This document shows, piece by piece, positions 1 through 13,971 of a DNA stretch of 64,000 nucleotides. Position numbers and translations under genes: made by a program. The notes below the pieces were generated by a model. That model made no database searches, had not been told where the DNA came from, and was given only the letters and a program-made list of their open reading frames with translations. How positions within the stretch are numbered: the stretch's first letter is position 1; each line of letters starts with the position of its first letter. This DNA comes from Paragorgia papillata (lineage: Eukaryota > Cnidaria > Anthozoa > Scleralcyonacea > Coralliidae): positions 1,398,242 through 1,462,241 of the forward strand of contig JAWNZC010000220.1 in NCBI GenBank assembly GCA_035771165.1, given 5' to 3'.

Positions 1-706
1 CTTCCTATAAATTACCTGGTACCCCTGTCGCTTATGTCACCTCTACTGTAGAAAGCAATACAACTTCCTACCCAAGGACTTTTCCCTGCTATCTCTATTT
101 CCACCTCTGCACTGAGAAAATCACAGCCACAAATACTGGGAGCTACAGGGTTCTATTTAGTTGGTGGTTGCTGAGCTCAAATGCAGTAGAGCATTCCAAA
201 CGTATGAATCTAAATATGGAAAGTGTACTGTATTTTGGTACAAAATCTGGTGATGAAAAATTGTGCTCCAAGGTAATATACTAGTCAAGGGCCTCTTGCA
301 TTATTCAACTTGTGGTTCAGGGCCTGGTTGCCAGTACAGTATAGTTTTTTCTGCAACATATGTTGCCTGTGGGATTTGTGGGACTAAGTGGTTAATAATT
401 ATAGTGTTTGACAAGAGACCATGAAGTAACCACATTGGGTGGGGTGTGTGGCTATTGGTTACTTTTGACCCTGCATTTTGCCCCAGCAGCCACTGACAGA
501 ACATTGAGGCTATCTCTGTACTGCAGGCATGATCTTTTCTTTGCAGCGATGGGAGTAGAGATAGTAGAGAAAAGATCTTGGATATTAAGTTGAATTGCTT
601 TCTATAGTAGAGTTGGGGTTTGCGATTCCTTTACCTGTCCTTACTGATCCTTAGTCCTAGCTGTAATCATTGTTCTCTTGAGGGCAATGAAACCTATTCC
701 TACCCA

Positions 707-2800
707 CTTCCTATAAATTACCTGGTACCCCTGTCGCTTATGTCACCTCTACTGTAGAAAGCAATACAACTTCTTACCCAAGGACTTTTCCCTGCTATGT
801 CTATTTCCACCTCTGCACTGAGAAAATCACAGCCACAAATACTGGGAACTATAGGGTTCTATTTACTCGGTGGTTGCTGAGCTCAAATGCAGTATTTCGG
901 TCATGATAATATACTAGTCATGGACCCATTGCGTTATGCAACTTGTGGTTCAGGGCCTGGTTGCCAGTACAGTATTGTTTTTTCTCCGACATATGTTGCC
1001 TGTGGGATTCCTGGGCCTAAGTGGTTTAGTAATTATAGTGTTGGACAAGAGACTATGAAGTAACCACATTGGGTGGGGTCTGTGGCTATTGGTTACCTTT
1101 GACTCTGCATTTCCTTACTAAAAGTATACATCTCCCTGCATTTTGCCCCAGCAGCCACTGACAGAACATTAAGGCTATCTCTGTACTGCAGGCATGATCT
1201 TTTCTTTGCAGCAATGGGAGTAGAGATAGTAGAGAAAAGATCTTGGATATTAAGTTGAATTGCTTTCTATAGTAGAGTTGGGGTTTGCGATTCCTTTACC
1301 TGTCCTTACTGATCCTTAGTCCTAGCTGTAATCATTGTTCTCTTGAGGGCAATGAAACCTATTCCTACCCACTTCCTATAAATTACCTGGTACCCCTATC
1401 GCTTATCTCACCTCTACTGTAGAAAGCAATACAACTTCCTACCCAAGGACTTTTCCCTGCTATCTCTATTTCCACCTCTGCACTGAGAAAATCACAGCCG
1501 CAAATACTGGGAGCTATAGGGTTCTATTTAGTTGGTGGTTGCTGAGCTGAGCTCAAATGCAGTATTTCGATCCAAAATCTGGTGATGAAAAATTGTGCTC
1601 AAAGGTAATATACTAGTCATGGACCCATTGCGTTATGCAACTTGTGGTTGAGGGCCTGGTTGCCAGTATAGTTTTTTCTCCGACATATCTTGCCTGTGGG
1701 ATTTCTGGGCCTAAGTGGTTAGTAATTTAATTGTGTTCGACAAGAGACTGTGAGGTAACCACATTGGGTGGGGTGTGTGGCTATTGGTTACCTTTGACTG
1801 TGCATTTCCTTACTAAAAGTATACATCTCCCTGCATTTTGCCCCAGCAGCCACTGACAGAACATTGAGGTTATCTCTGTACTGCAGGCATGATCTTTTCT
1901 TTGCAGCGATGGGAGTAGAGATAGTAGAGAAAAGATCTTGGATATTAAGTTGAATTGCTTTCTATAGTAGAGTTGGGGTTTGCGATTCCTTTACCTGTCC
2001 TTACTGATCCTTAGTCCTAGCTGTAATCATTGTTCTCTTGAGGGCAATGAAACCTATTCCTACCCACTTCCTATAAATTACCTGGTACCCCTGTCGCTTA
2101 TGTCACCTCTACTGTAGAAAGCAATACAACTTCCTACCCAAGGACTTTTCGCTGCTATCTCTATTTCCACCTCTGCACTGAGAAAATCACAGCCACAAAT
2201 ACTGGGAGCTACAGGGTTCTATTTAGTTGGTGGTTGCTGAGCTCAAATGCAGTAGAGCATTCCAAACGTATGAATCTAAATATGGAAGTGTACTGTATTT
2301 TGGTACAAAATCTGGTGATGAAAAATTGTGCTCAAAGGTAATATACTAGTCATGGACCCATTGCGTTATGCAACTTGTGGTTGAGGACCTGGTTGCCAGT
2401 ATAGTTTTTTTCTCCGACCTATCTTGCCTGTGGGATTTCTGGGCCTAAGTGGTTAGTAATTTAATAGTGTTCGACAAGAGACTGTGAGGTAACCACATTG
2501 GGTGGGGTGTGTGGCTATTGGTTACCTTTGACTGTGCATTTCCTTACTAAAAGTATACATCTCCCTGCATTTTGCCCCAGCAGCCACTGACAGAACATTG
2601 AGGTTATCTCTGTACTGCAGGCATGATCTTTTCTTTGCAGCGATGGGAGTAGAGATAGTAGAGAAAAGATCTTGGATATTAAGTTGAATTGCTTTCTATA
2701 GTAGAGTTGGGGTTTGCGATTCCTTTACCTGTCCTTACTGATCCTTAGTCCTAGCTGTAATCATTGTTCTCTTGAGGGCAATGAAACCTATTCCTACCCA
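707..2800. repeat. Satellite A higher-order block B-C-D, copy 1
   Basis: Three consecutive monomers of 665, 695 and 734 bp. Private variants are shared with the block at 7054-9144: TTTACTCGGTGG in the B monomer, TTTCGATCC in the C monomer, and CTTTTCGCTGC plus a seven-T run before CTCCGACC in the D monomer. Other D monomers (4199, 6321) lack the CTTTTCGCTGC variant. Copy 1 and copy 2 are therefore a duplicated unit about 6.35 kb apart rather than a chance repeat of monomer order. Confidence 0.85.
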
Positions 2801-5800
2801 CTTCCTATAAATTACCTGGTACCCCTGTCGCTTATGTCACCTCTACTGTAGAAAGCAATACAACTTCCTACCCAAGGACTTTTCCCTGCTATCTCTATTT
2901 CCACCTCTGCACTGAGAAAATCACAGCCACAAATACTGGGAGCTACAGGGTTCTATTTAGTTGGTGGTTGCTGAGCTCAAATGCAGTAGAGCATTCCAAA
3001 CGTATGAATCTAAATATGGAAGTGTACTGTATTTTGGTACAAAATCTGGTGATGAAAAATTGTGCTCCAAGGTAATATACTAGTCAAGGGCCTCTTGCAT
3101 TATTCAACTTGTGGTTCAGGGCCTGGTTGCCAGTACAGTATAGTTTTTTCTGCAACATATGTTGCCTGTGGGATTTGTGGGACTAAGTGGTTAATAATTA
3201 TAGTGTTTGACAAGAGACCATGAAGTAACCACATTGGGTGGGGTGTGTGGCTATTGGTTACTTTTGACCCTGCATTTTGCCCCAGCAGCCACTGACAGAA
3301 CATTGAGGCTATCTCTGTACTGCAGGCATGATCTTTTCTTTGCAGCGATGGCAGTAGAGATAGTAGAGAAAAGATCTTGGATATTAAGTTGAATTGCTTT
3401 CTATAGTAGAGTTGGGGTTTGCGATTCCTTTACCTGTCCTTACTGATCCTTAGTCCTAGCTGTAATCATTGTTCTCTTGAGGGCAATGAAACCTATTCCT
3501 ACCCACTTCCTATAAATTACCTGGTACCCCTGTCGCTTATGTCACCTCTACTGTAGAAAGCAATACAACTTCTTACCCAAGGACTTTTCCCTGCTATGTC
3601 TATTTCCACCTCTGCACTGAGAAAATCACAGCCACAAATACTGGGAACTATAGGGTTCTATTTAGTCGGTGGTTGCTGAGCTCAAATGCAGTATTTCGGT
3701 CCAAAATCTGGTGATGAAAAATTGTGCTCAAAGGTAATATACTAGTCATGGACCCATTGCGTTATGCAACTTGTGGTTCAGGGCCTGGTTGCCAGTACAG
3801 TATTGTTTTTTCTCCGACATATGTTGCCTGTGGGATTCCTGGGCCTAAGTGGTTAGTAATTATAGTGTTGGACAAGAGACTATGAAGTAACCACATTGGG
3901 TGGGGTCTGTGGCTATTGGTTACCTTTGACTCTGCATTTCCTTACTAAAAGTATACATCTCCCTGCATTTTGCCCCAGCAGCCACTGACAGAACATTAAG
4001 GCTATCTCTGTACTGCAGGCATGATCTTTTCTTTGCAGCAATGGGAGTAGAGATAGTAGAGAAAAGATCTTGGATATTAAGTTGAATTGCTTTCTATAGT
4101 AGAGTTGGGGTTTGCGATTCCTTTACCTGTCCTTACTGATCCTTAGTCCTAGCTGTAATCATTGTTCTCTTGAGGGCAATGAAACCTATTCCTACCCACT
4201 TCCTATAAATTACCTGGTACCCCTGTCGCTTATGTCACCTCTACTGTAGAAAGCAATACAACTTCCTACCCAAGGACTTTTCCCTGCTATCTCTATTTCC
4301 ACCTCTGCACTGAGAAAATCACAGCCACAAATACTGGGAGCTACAGGGTTCTATTTAGTTGGTGGTTGCTGAGCTCAAATGCAGTAGAGCATTCCAAACG
4401 TATGAATCTAAATATGGAAGTGTACTGTATTTTGGTACAAAATCTGGTGATGAAAAATTGTACTCAAAGGTAATATACTAGTCATGGACCCATTGCGTTA
4501 TGCAACTTGTGGTTGAGGACCTGGTAGCCAGTATAGTTTTTTCTCCGACATATCTTGCCTGTGGGATTTCTGGGCCTAAGTGGTTAGTAATTTAATAGTG
4601 TTCGACAAGAGACTGTGAGGTAACCACATTGGGTGGGGTGTGTGGCTATTGGTTACCTTTGACTGTGCATTTCCTTACTAAAAGTATACATCTCCCTGCA
4701 TTTTGCCCCAGCAGCCACTGACAGAACATTGAGGTTATCTCTGTACTGCAGGCATGATCTTTTCTTTGCAGCGATGGGAGTAGAGATAGTAGAGAAAAGA
4801 TCTTGGATATTAAGTTGAATTGCTTTCTATAGTAGAGTTGGCGTTTGCGATTCCTTTACCTGTCCTTACTGATCCTTAGTCCTAGCTGTAATCATTGTTC
4901 TCTTGAGGGCAATGAAACCTATTCCTACCCACTTCCTATAAATTACCTGGTACCCCTGTCGCTTATGTCACCTCTACTGTAGAAAGCAATACAACTTCCT
5001 ACCCAAGGACTTTTCCCTGCTATGTCTATTTCCACCTCTGCACTGAGAAAATCACAGCCACAAATACTGGGAACTATAGGGTTCTATTTATTCGGCGGTT
5101 GCTGAGCTCAAATGCAGTATTTCGGTCCAAAATCTGGTGATGAAAAATTGTGCTCAAAGGTAATATACTAGTCATGGACCCATTGCGTTATGCAACTTGT
5201 GGTTCAGGGCCTGGTTGCCAGTACAGTATTGTTTTTTCTCCGACATATGTTGCCTGTGGGATTCCTGGGCCTAAGTGGTTAGTAATTATAGTGTTGGACA
5301 AGAGACTATGAAGTAACCACATTGGGTGGGGTCTGTGGCTATTGGTTACCTTTGACTCTGCATTTCCTTACTAAAAGTATACATCTCCCTGCATTTTGCC
5401 CCAGCAGCCACTGACAGAACATTAAGGCTATCTCTCTACTGCAGGCATGATCTTTTCTTTGCAGCAATGGGAGTAGAGATAGTAGAGAAAAGATCTTGGA
5501 TATTAAGTTGAATTGCTTTCTATAGTAGAGTTGGGGTTTGCGATTCCTTTACCTGTCCTTACTGATCCTTAGTCCTAGCTGTAATCATTGTTCTCTTGAG
5601 GGCAATGAAACCTATTCCTACCCACTTCCTATAAATTACCTGGTACCCCTATCGCTTATCTCACCTCTACTGTAGAAAGCAATACAACTTCCTACCCAAG
5701 GACTTTTCCCTGCTATCTCTATTTCCACCTCTGCACTGAGAAAATCACAGCCGCAAATACTGGGAGCTATAGGGTTCTATTTAGTTGGTGGTTGCTGAGC

Positions 5801-7053
5801 TGAGCTCAAATGCGGTATTTCGGTCCAAAATCTGCTGATGAAAAATTGTGCTCAAAGGTAATATACTAGTCATGGACCCATTGCGTTATGCAACTTGTGG
5901 TTGAGGGCCTGGTTGCCAGTATAGTTTTTTCTCCGACATATCTTGCCTGTGGGATTTCTGGGCCTAAGTGGTTAGTAATTTAATTGTGTTCGACAAGAGA
6001 CTGTGAGGTAACCACATTGGGTGGGGTGTGTGGCTATTGGTTACCTTTGACTGTGCATTTCCTTACTAAAAGTATACATCTCCCTGCATTTTGCCCTAGC
6101 AGCCACTGACAGAACATTGAGGTTATCTCTGTACTGCAGGCATGATCTTTTCTTTGCAGCGATGGGAGTAGAGATAGTAGAGAAAAGATCTTGGATATTA
6201 AGTTGAATTGCTTTCTATAGTAGAGTTGGGGTTTGCGATTCCTTTACCTGTCCTTACTGATCCTTAGTCCTAGCTGTAATCATTGTTCTCGTTGAGGGCA
6301 ATGAAACCTATTCCTACCCACTTCCTATAAATTACCTGGTACCCCTGTCGCTTATGTCACCTCTACTGTAGAAAGCAATACAACTTCCTACCCAAGGACT
6401 TTTCCCTGCTATCTCTATTTCCACCTCTGCACTGAGAAAATCACAGCCACAAATACTGGGAGCTACAGGGTTCTATTTAGTTGGTGGTTGCTGAGCTCAA
6501 ATGCAGTAGAGCATTCCAAACGTATGAATCTAAATATGGAAGTGTACTGTATTTTGGTACAAAATCTGGTGATGAAAAATTGTGCTCAAAGGTAATATAC
6601 TAGTCATGGACCCATTGCGTTATGCAACTTGTGGTTGAGGACCTGGTTGCCAGTATAGTTTTTTCTCCGACCTATCTTGCCTGTGGGATTTCTGGGCCTA
6701 AGTGGTTAGTAATTTAATAGTGTTCGACAAGAGACTGTGAGGTAACCACATTGGGTGGGGTGTGTGGCTATTGGTTACCTTTGACTGTGCATTTCCTTAC
6801 TAAAAGTATACATCTCCCTGCATTTTGCCCTAGCAGCCACTGACAGAACATTGAGGTTATCTCTGTACTGCAGGCATGATCTTTTCTTTGCAGCGATGGG
6901 AGTAGAGATAGTAGAGAAAAGATCTTGGATATTAAGTTGAATTGCTTTCTATAGTAGAGTTGGGGTTTGCGATTCCTTTACCTGTCCTTACTGATCCTTA
7001 GTCCTAGCTGTAATCATTGTTCTCTTGAGGGCAATGAAACCTATTCCTACCCA
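2801..7053. repeat. Satellite A block A-E-D-E-C-D
   Basis: Six monomers of 705, 693, 733, 693, 696 and 733 bp between the two copies of the B-C-D block. The E monomers (3506, 4932) are the full-length form of type B: they keep the CGGTCCAAAATCTGG...CAAAGG stretch that B lost. The C monomer at 5625 has private changes (GCGGTATTTCGG, CTGCTGATG) not seen in the other C copies. Confidence 0.85.
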
Positions 7054-9144
7054 CTTCCTATAAATTACCTGGTACCCCTGTCGCTTATGTCACCTCTACT
7101 GTAGAAAGCAATACAACTTCTTACCCAAGGACTTTTCCCTGCTATGTCTATTTCCACCTCTGCACTGAGAAAATCACAGCCACAAATACTGGGAACTATA
7201 GGGTTCTATTTACTCGGTGGTTGCTGAGCTCAAATGCAGTATTTCGGTCATGATAATATACTAGTCATGGACCCATTGCGTTATGCAACTTGTGGTTCAG
7301 GGCCTGGTTGCCAGTACAGTATTGTTTTTTCTCCGACATATGTTGCCTGTGGGATTCCTGGGCCTAAGTGGTTAGTAATTATAGTGTTGGACAAGAGACT
7401 ATGAAGTAACCACATTGGGTGGGGTCTGTGGCTATTGGTTACCTTTGACTCTGCATTTCCTTACTAAAAGTATACATCTCCCTGCATTTTGCCCCAGCAG
7501 CCACTGACAGAACATTAAGGCTATCTCTGTACTGCAGGCATGATCTTTTCTTTGCAGCAATGGGAGTAGAGATAGTAGAGAAAAGATCTTGGATATTAAG
7601 TTGAATTGCTTTCTATAGTAGAGTTGGGGTTTGCGATTCCTTTACCTGTCCTTACTGATCCTTAGTCCTAGCTGTAATCATTGTTCTCTTGAGGCAATGA
7701 AACCTATTCCTACCCACTTCCTATAAATTACCTGGTACCCCTATCGCTTATCTCACCTCTACTGTAGAAAGCAATACAACTTCCTACCCAAGGACTTTTC
7801 CCTGCTATCTCTATTTCCACCTCTGCACTGAGAAAATCACAGCCGCAAATACTGGGAGCTATAGGGTTCTATTTAGTTGGTGGTTGCTGAGCTGAGCTCA
7901 AATGCAGTATTTCGATCCAAAATCTGGTGATGAAAAATTGTGCTCAAAGGTAATATACTAGTCATGGACCCATTGCGTTATGCAACTTGTGGTTGAGGGC
8001 CTGGTTGCCAGTATAGTTTTTTCTCCGACATATCTTGCCTGTGGGATTTCTGGGCCTAAGTGGTTAGTAATTTAATTGTGTTCGACAAGAGACTGTGAGG
8101 TAACCACATTGGGTGGGGTGTGTGGCTATTGGTTACCTTTGACTGTGCATTTCCTTACTAAAAGTATACATCTCCCTGCATTTTGCCCCAGCAGCCACTG
8201 ACAGAACATTGAGGTTATCTCTGTACTGCAGGCATGATCTTTTCTTTGCAGCGATGGAGTAGAGATAGTAGAGAAAAGATCTTGGATATTAAGTTGAATT
8301 GCTTTCTATAGTAGAGTTGGGGTTTGCGATTCCTTTACCTGTCCTTACTGATCCTTAGTCCTAGCTGTAATCATTGTTCTCTTGAGGGCAATGAAACCTA
8401 TTCCTACCCACTTCCTATAAATTACCTGGTACCCCTGTCGCTTATGTCACCTCTACTGTAGAAAGCAATACAACTTCCTACCCAAGGACTTTTCGCTGCT
8501 ATCTCTATTTCCACCTCTGCACTGAGAAAATCACAGCCACAAATACTGGGAGCTACAGGGTTCTATTTAGTTGGTGGTTGCTGAGCTCAAATGCAGTAGA
8601 GCATTCCAAACGTATGAATCTAAATATGGAAGTGTACTGTATTTTGGTACAAAATCTGGTGATGAAAAATTGTGCTCAAAGGTAATATACTAGTCATGGA
8701 CCCATTGCGTTATGCAACTTGTGGTTGAGGACCTGGTTGCCAGTATAGTTTTTTTCTCCGACCTATCTTGCCTGTGGGATTTCTGGGCCTAAGTGGTTAG
8801 TAATTTAATAGTGTTCGACAAGAGACTGTGAGGTAACCACATTGGGTGGGGTGTGTGGCTATTGGTTACCTTTGACTGTGCATTTCCTTACTAAAAGTAT
8901 ACATCTCCCTGGCATTTTGCCCCAGCAGCCACTGACAGAACATTGAGGTTATCTCTGTACTGCAGGCATGATCTTTTCTTTGCAGCGATGGAGTAGAGAT
9001 AGTAGAGAAAAGATCTTGGATATTAAGTTGAATTGCTTTCTATAGTAGAGTTGGGGTTTGCGATTCCTTTACCTGTCCTTACTGATCCTTAGTCCTAGCT
9101 GTAATCATTGTTCTCTTGAGGGCAATGAAACCTATTCCTACCCA
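7054..9144. repeat. Satellite A higher-order block B-C-D, copy 2
   Basis: Monomers of 663, 694 and 734 bp that match 707-2800 type for type and share its private variants. Small single-base indels separate the two copies, for example GAGGCAATG instead of GAGGGCAATG near 7691 and GATGGAG instead of GATGGGAG near 8254. Confidence 0.85.
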
Positions 9145-11173
9145 CTTCCTATAAATTTACCTGGTACCCCTGTCGCTTATGTCACCTCTACTGTAGAAAA
9201 GCAATACAACTTCTTACCCAAGGACTTTTCCCTGCTATGTCTATTTCCACCTCTGCACTGAGAAAATCACAGCCACAAATACTGGGAACTATAGGGTTCT
9301 ATTTAGTCGGTGGTTGCTGAGCTCAAATGCAGTATTTCGGTCATGATAATATACTAGTCATGGACCCATTGCGTTATGCAACTTGTGGTTCAGGGCCTGG
9401 TTGCCAGTACAGTATTGTTTTTTCTCCGACATATGTTGCCTGTGGGATTCCTGGGCCTAAGTGGTTAGTAATTATAGTGTTGGACAAGAGACTATGAAGT
9501 AACCACATTGGGTGGGGTCTGTGGCTATTGGTTACCTTTGACTCTGCATTTCCTTACTAAAAGTATACATCTCCCTGCATTTTACCCCAGCAGCCACTGA
9601 CAGAACATTAAGGCTATCTCTGTACTGCAGGCATGATCTTTTCTTTGCAGCAATGGGAGTAGAGATAGTAGAGAAAAAGATCTTGGATATTAAGTTGAAT
9701 TGCTTTCTATAGTAGAGTTGGGGTTTGCGATTCCTTTACCTGTCCTTACTGATCCTTAGTCCTAGCTGTAATCATTGTTCTCTTGAGGGCAATGAAACCT
9801 ATTCCTACCCACTTCCTATAAATTACCTGGTACCCCTATCGCTTATCTCACCTCTACTGTAGAAAGCAATACAACTTCCTACCCAAGGACTTTTCCCTGC
9901 TATCTCTATTTCCACCTCTGCACTGAGAAAATCACAGCCGCAAATACTGGGAGCTATAGGGTTCTATTTAGTTGGTGGTTGCTGAGCTGAGCTCAAATGC
10001 AGTATTTCGATCCAAAATCTGGTGATGAAAAATTGTGCTCAAAGGTAATATACTAGTCATGGACCCATTGCGTTATGCAACTTGTGGTTGAGGGCCTGGT
10101 TGCCAGTATAGTTTTTTTCTCCGACATATCTTGCCTGTGGGATTTCTGGGCCTAAGTGGTTAGTAATTTAATTGTGTTCGACAAGAGACTGTGAGGTAAC
10201 CACATTGGGTGGGGTGTGTGGTGCTATTGGTTACCTTTGACTGTGCATTTCCTTACTAAAAGTATACATCTCCCTGCATTTTGCCCCAGCAGCCACTGAC
10301 AGAACATTGAGGTTATCTCTGTACTGCAGGCATGATCTTTTCTTTGCAGCGATGGGAGTAGAGATAGTAGAGAAAAGATCTTGGATATTAAGTTGAATTG
10401 CTTTCTATAGTAGAGTTGGGGTTTGCGATTCCTTTACCTGTCCTTACTGATCCTTAGTCCTAGCTGTAATCATTGTTCTCTTGAGGGCAATGAAATCTAT
10501 TCCTACCCACTTCCTATAAATTACCTGGTACCCCTGTCGCTTATGTCACCTCTACTGTAGAAAGCAATACAACTTCTTACCCAAGGACTTTTCCCTGCTA
10601 TGTCTATTTCCACCTCTGCACTGAGAAAATCACAGCCACAAATACTGGGAACTATAGGGTTCTATTTAGTCGGTGGTTGCTGAGCTCAAATGCAGTATTT
10701 CGGTCATGATAATATACTAGTCATGGACCCATTGCGTTATGCAACTTGTGGTTCAGGGCCTGGTTGCCAGTACAGTATTGTTTTTTCTCCGACATATGTT
10801 GCCTGTGGGATTCCTGGGCCTAAGTGGTTAGTAATTATAGTGTTGGACAAGAGACTATGAAGTAACCACATTGGGTGGGGTCTGTGGCTATTGGTTACCT
10901 TTGACTCTGCATTTCCTTACTAAAAGTATACATCTCCCTGCATTTTACCCCAGCAGCCACTGACAGAACATTAAGGCTATCTCTGTACTGCAGGCATGAT
11001 CTTTTCTTTGCAGCAATGGGAGTAGAGATAGTAGAGAAAAGATCTTGGATATTAAGTTGAATTGCTTTCTATAGTAGAGTTGGGGTTTGCGATTCCTTTA
11101 CCTGTCCTTACTGATCCTTAGTCCTAGCTGTAATCATTGTTCTCTTGAGGGCAATGAAACCTATTCCTACCCA
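9145..11173. repeat. Satellite A block B-C-B
   Basis: Monomers of 667, 698 and 664 bp. Both B copies share TTTTACCCCAGC where other monomers have TTTTGCCCCAGC, so they are closer to each other than to the B copies at 707 and 7054. This indicates a local duplication of a B-C dimer. The first B monomer carries several single-base homopolymer expansions. Confidence 0.8.
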
Positions 11174-11866
11174 CTTCCTATAAATTACCTGGTACCCCTA
11201 TCGCTTATCTCACCTCTACTGTAGAAAGCAATACAACTTCCTACCCAAGGACTTTTCCCTGCTATCTCTATTTCCACCTCTGCACTGAGAAAATCACAGC
11301 CACAAATACTGGGAACTATAGGGTTCTATTTAGTCGGTGGTTGCTGAGCTCAAATGCAGTATTTCGGTCCAAAATCTGGTGATGAAAAATTGTGCTCAAA
11401 GGTAATATACTAGTCATGGACCCATTGCGTTATGCAACTTGTCGTTCAGGGCCTGGTTACCAGTACAGTATTGTTTTTTCTCCGACATATGTTGCCTGTG
11501 GGATTCCTGGGCCTAAGTGGTTAGTAATTATAGTGTTGGACAAGAGACTATGAAGTAACCACATTGGGTGGGGTCTGTGGCTATTGGTTACCTTTGACTC
11601 TGCATTTCCTTACTAAAAGTATACATCTCCCTGCATTTTGCCCCAGCAGCCACTGACAGAACATTAAGGCTATCTCTGTACTGCAGGCATGATCTTTTCT
11701 TTGCAGCAATGGGAGTAGAGATAGTAGAGAAAAGATCTTGGATATTAAGTTGAATTGCTTTCTATAGTAGAGTTGGGGTTTGCGATTCCTTTACCTGTCC
11801 TTACTGATCCTTAGTCCTAGCTGTAATCATTGTTCTCTTGAGGGCAATGAAACCTATTCCTACCCA
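11174..11866. repeat. Chimeric satellite A monomer (type C head, type E body)
   Basis: The first part has the type C signature ATCGCTTATCTCACC. From AGCCACAAATACTGGGAAC onward it carries the type E markers (TAGTCGGTGG, TTTCGGTCC, GGTTCAGG-like, ACAGTATTG). The switch lies roughly between 11220 and 11310. This fits unequal crossing-over or gene conversion between C and E monomers. Private changes include CTTGTCGTTCAGG and GGTTACCAG. Confidence 0.75.
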
Positions 11867-12561
11867 CTTCCTATAAATTACCTGGTACCCCTATCGCTTA
11901 TCTCACCTCTACTGTAGAAAGCAATACAACTTCCTACCCAAGGACTTTTCCCTGCTATATCTATTTCCACCTCTGCACTGAGAAAATCACAGCCGCAAAT
12001 ACTGGGAGCTATAGGGTTCTATTTAGTTGGTGGTTGCTGAGCTGAGCTCAAATGCAGTATTTCGGTCCAAAATCTGGTGATGAAAAATTGTGCTCAAAGG
12101 TAATATACTAGTCATGGACCCATTGCGTTATGCAACTTGTGGTTGAGGGCCTGGTTGCCAGTATAGTTTTTTCTCCGACATATCTTGACTGTGGGATTTC
12201 TGGGCCTAAGTGGTTAGTAATTTAATAGTGTTCGACAAGAGACTGTGAGGTAACCACATTGGGTGGGGTGTGTGGCTATTGGTTACCTTTGACTGTGCAT
12301 TTCCTTACTAAAAGTATACATCTCCCTGCATTTTGCCCCAGCAGCCACTGACAGAACATTGAGGTTATCTCTGTACTGCAGGCATGATCTTTTCTTTGCA
12401 GCGATGGGAGTAGAGATAGTAGAGAAAAGATCTTGGATATTAAGTTGAATTGCTTTCTATAGTAGAGTTGGGGTTTGCGATTCCTTTACCTGTCCTTACT
12501 GATCCTTAGTCCTAGCTGTAATCATTGTTCTCTTGAGGGCAATGAAAACTATTCCTACCCA

Positions 12562-13971
12562 CTTCCTATAAATTACCTGGTACCCCTGTCGCTTATGTCA
12601 CCTCTACTGTAGAAAGCAATACAACTTCCTACCCAAGGACTTTTCCCTGCTATCTCTATTTCCACCTCTGCACTGAGAAAATCACAGCCACAAATACTGG
12701 GAGCTACAGGGTTCTATTTAGTTGGTGGTTGCTGAGCTCAAATGCAGTAGAGCATTCCAAACGTATGAATCTAAATATGGAAGTGTACTGTATTTTGGTA
12801 CAAAATCTGGTGATGAAAAATTGTGCTCCAAGGTAATATACTAGTCAAGGGCCTCTTGCATTATTCAACTTGTGGTTCAGGGCCTGGTTGCCAGTACAGT
12901 ATAGTTTTTTCTGCAACATATGTTGCCTGTGGGATTTGTGGGCCTAAGTGGTTAATAATTATAGTGTTTGACAAGAGACCATGAAGTAACCACATTGGGT
13001 GGGGTGTGTGGCTATTGGTTACTTTTGACCCTGCATTTTGCCCCAGCAGCCACTGACAGAACATTGAGGCTATCTCTGTACTGCAGGCATGATCTTTTCT
13101 TTGCAGCGATGGCAGTAGAGATAGTAGAGAAAAGATCTTGGATATTAAGTTGAATTGCTTTCTATAGTAGAGTTGGGGTTTGCGATTCCTTTACCTGTCC
13201 TTACTGATCCTTAGTCCTAGCTGTAATCATTGTTCTCTTGAGGGCAATGAAACCTATTCCTACCCACTTCCTATAAATTACCTGGTACCCCTGTCGCTTA
13301 TGTCACCTCTACTGTAAAAAGCAATACAACTTCCTACCCAAGGACTTTTCCCTGCTATCTCTATTTCCACCTCTGTACTGAGAAAATCACAGCCACAAAT
13401 ACTGGGAGCTACAGGGTTCTATTTAGTTGGTGGTTGCTGAGCTCAAATGCAGTAGAGCATTCCAAACGTATGAATCTAAATATGGAAGTGTACTGTATTT
13501 TGGTACAAAATCTGGTGATGAAAAATTGTGCTCCAAGGTAATATACTAGTCAAGGGCCTCTTGCATTATTCAACTTGTGGTTCAGGGCCTTGTTGCCAGT
13601 ACAGTATAGTTTTTTCTGCAACATATGTTGCCTGTGGGATTTGTGGGCCTAAGTGGTTAATAATTATAGTGTTTGACAAGAGACCATGAAGTAACCACAT
13701 TGGGTGGGGTGTGTGGCTATTGGTTACTTTTGACCCTGCATTTTGCCCCAGCAGCCACTGACAGAACATTGAGGCTATCTCTGTACTGCAGGCATGATCT
13801 TTTCTTTGCAGCGATGGGAATAGAGATAGTAGAGAAAAGATCTTGGATATTAAGTTGAATTGCTTTCTATAGTAGAGTTGGGGTTTGCGATTCCTTTACC
13901 TGTCCTTACTGATCCTTAGTCCTAGCTGTAATCATTGTTCTCTTGAGGGCAATGAAACCTATTCCTACCCA
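12562..13971. repeat. Tandem pair of type A satellite monomers
   Basis: Two adjacent 705-bp type A monomers, the only place in the array where one type follows itself. Both have GTGGGCCTAAGTGG where the type A copies at 1 and 2801 have GTGGGACTAAGTGG, so this pair is a recent local duplication. Both lack the 31-bp block that sits between two TGCATTT direct repeats in the other types. Confidence 0.85.

Noticed and set aside
500..560. Splice-acceptor-like TTTTCTTTGCAG and donor-like AAGGTAATA in satellite A
   Set aside because: No coding exon joins them and the motif is short. It is repeated only because the monomer is repeated.
301..593. Overlapping frames of 67 and 61 codons (also at 3100-3392, 12861-13153 and 13566-13858)
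   Set aside because: They occur only in type A satellite monomers, overlap on opposite strands, and disappear in other types through the 31-bp block. There is no homology I recognise and no gene context.
9058..9261. 67-codon plus-strand frame
   Set aside because: Opened only by single-base insertions (ATAAATTTACC, GAAAAGC) in one satellite A monomer; absent in all sister copies.
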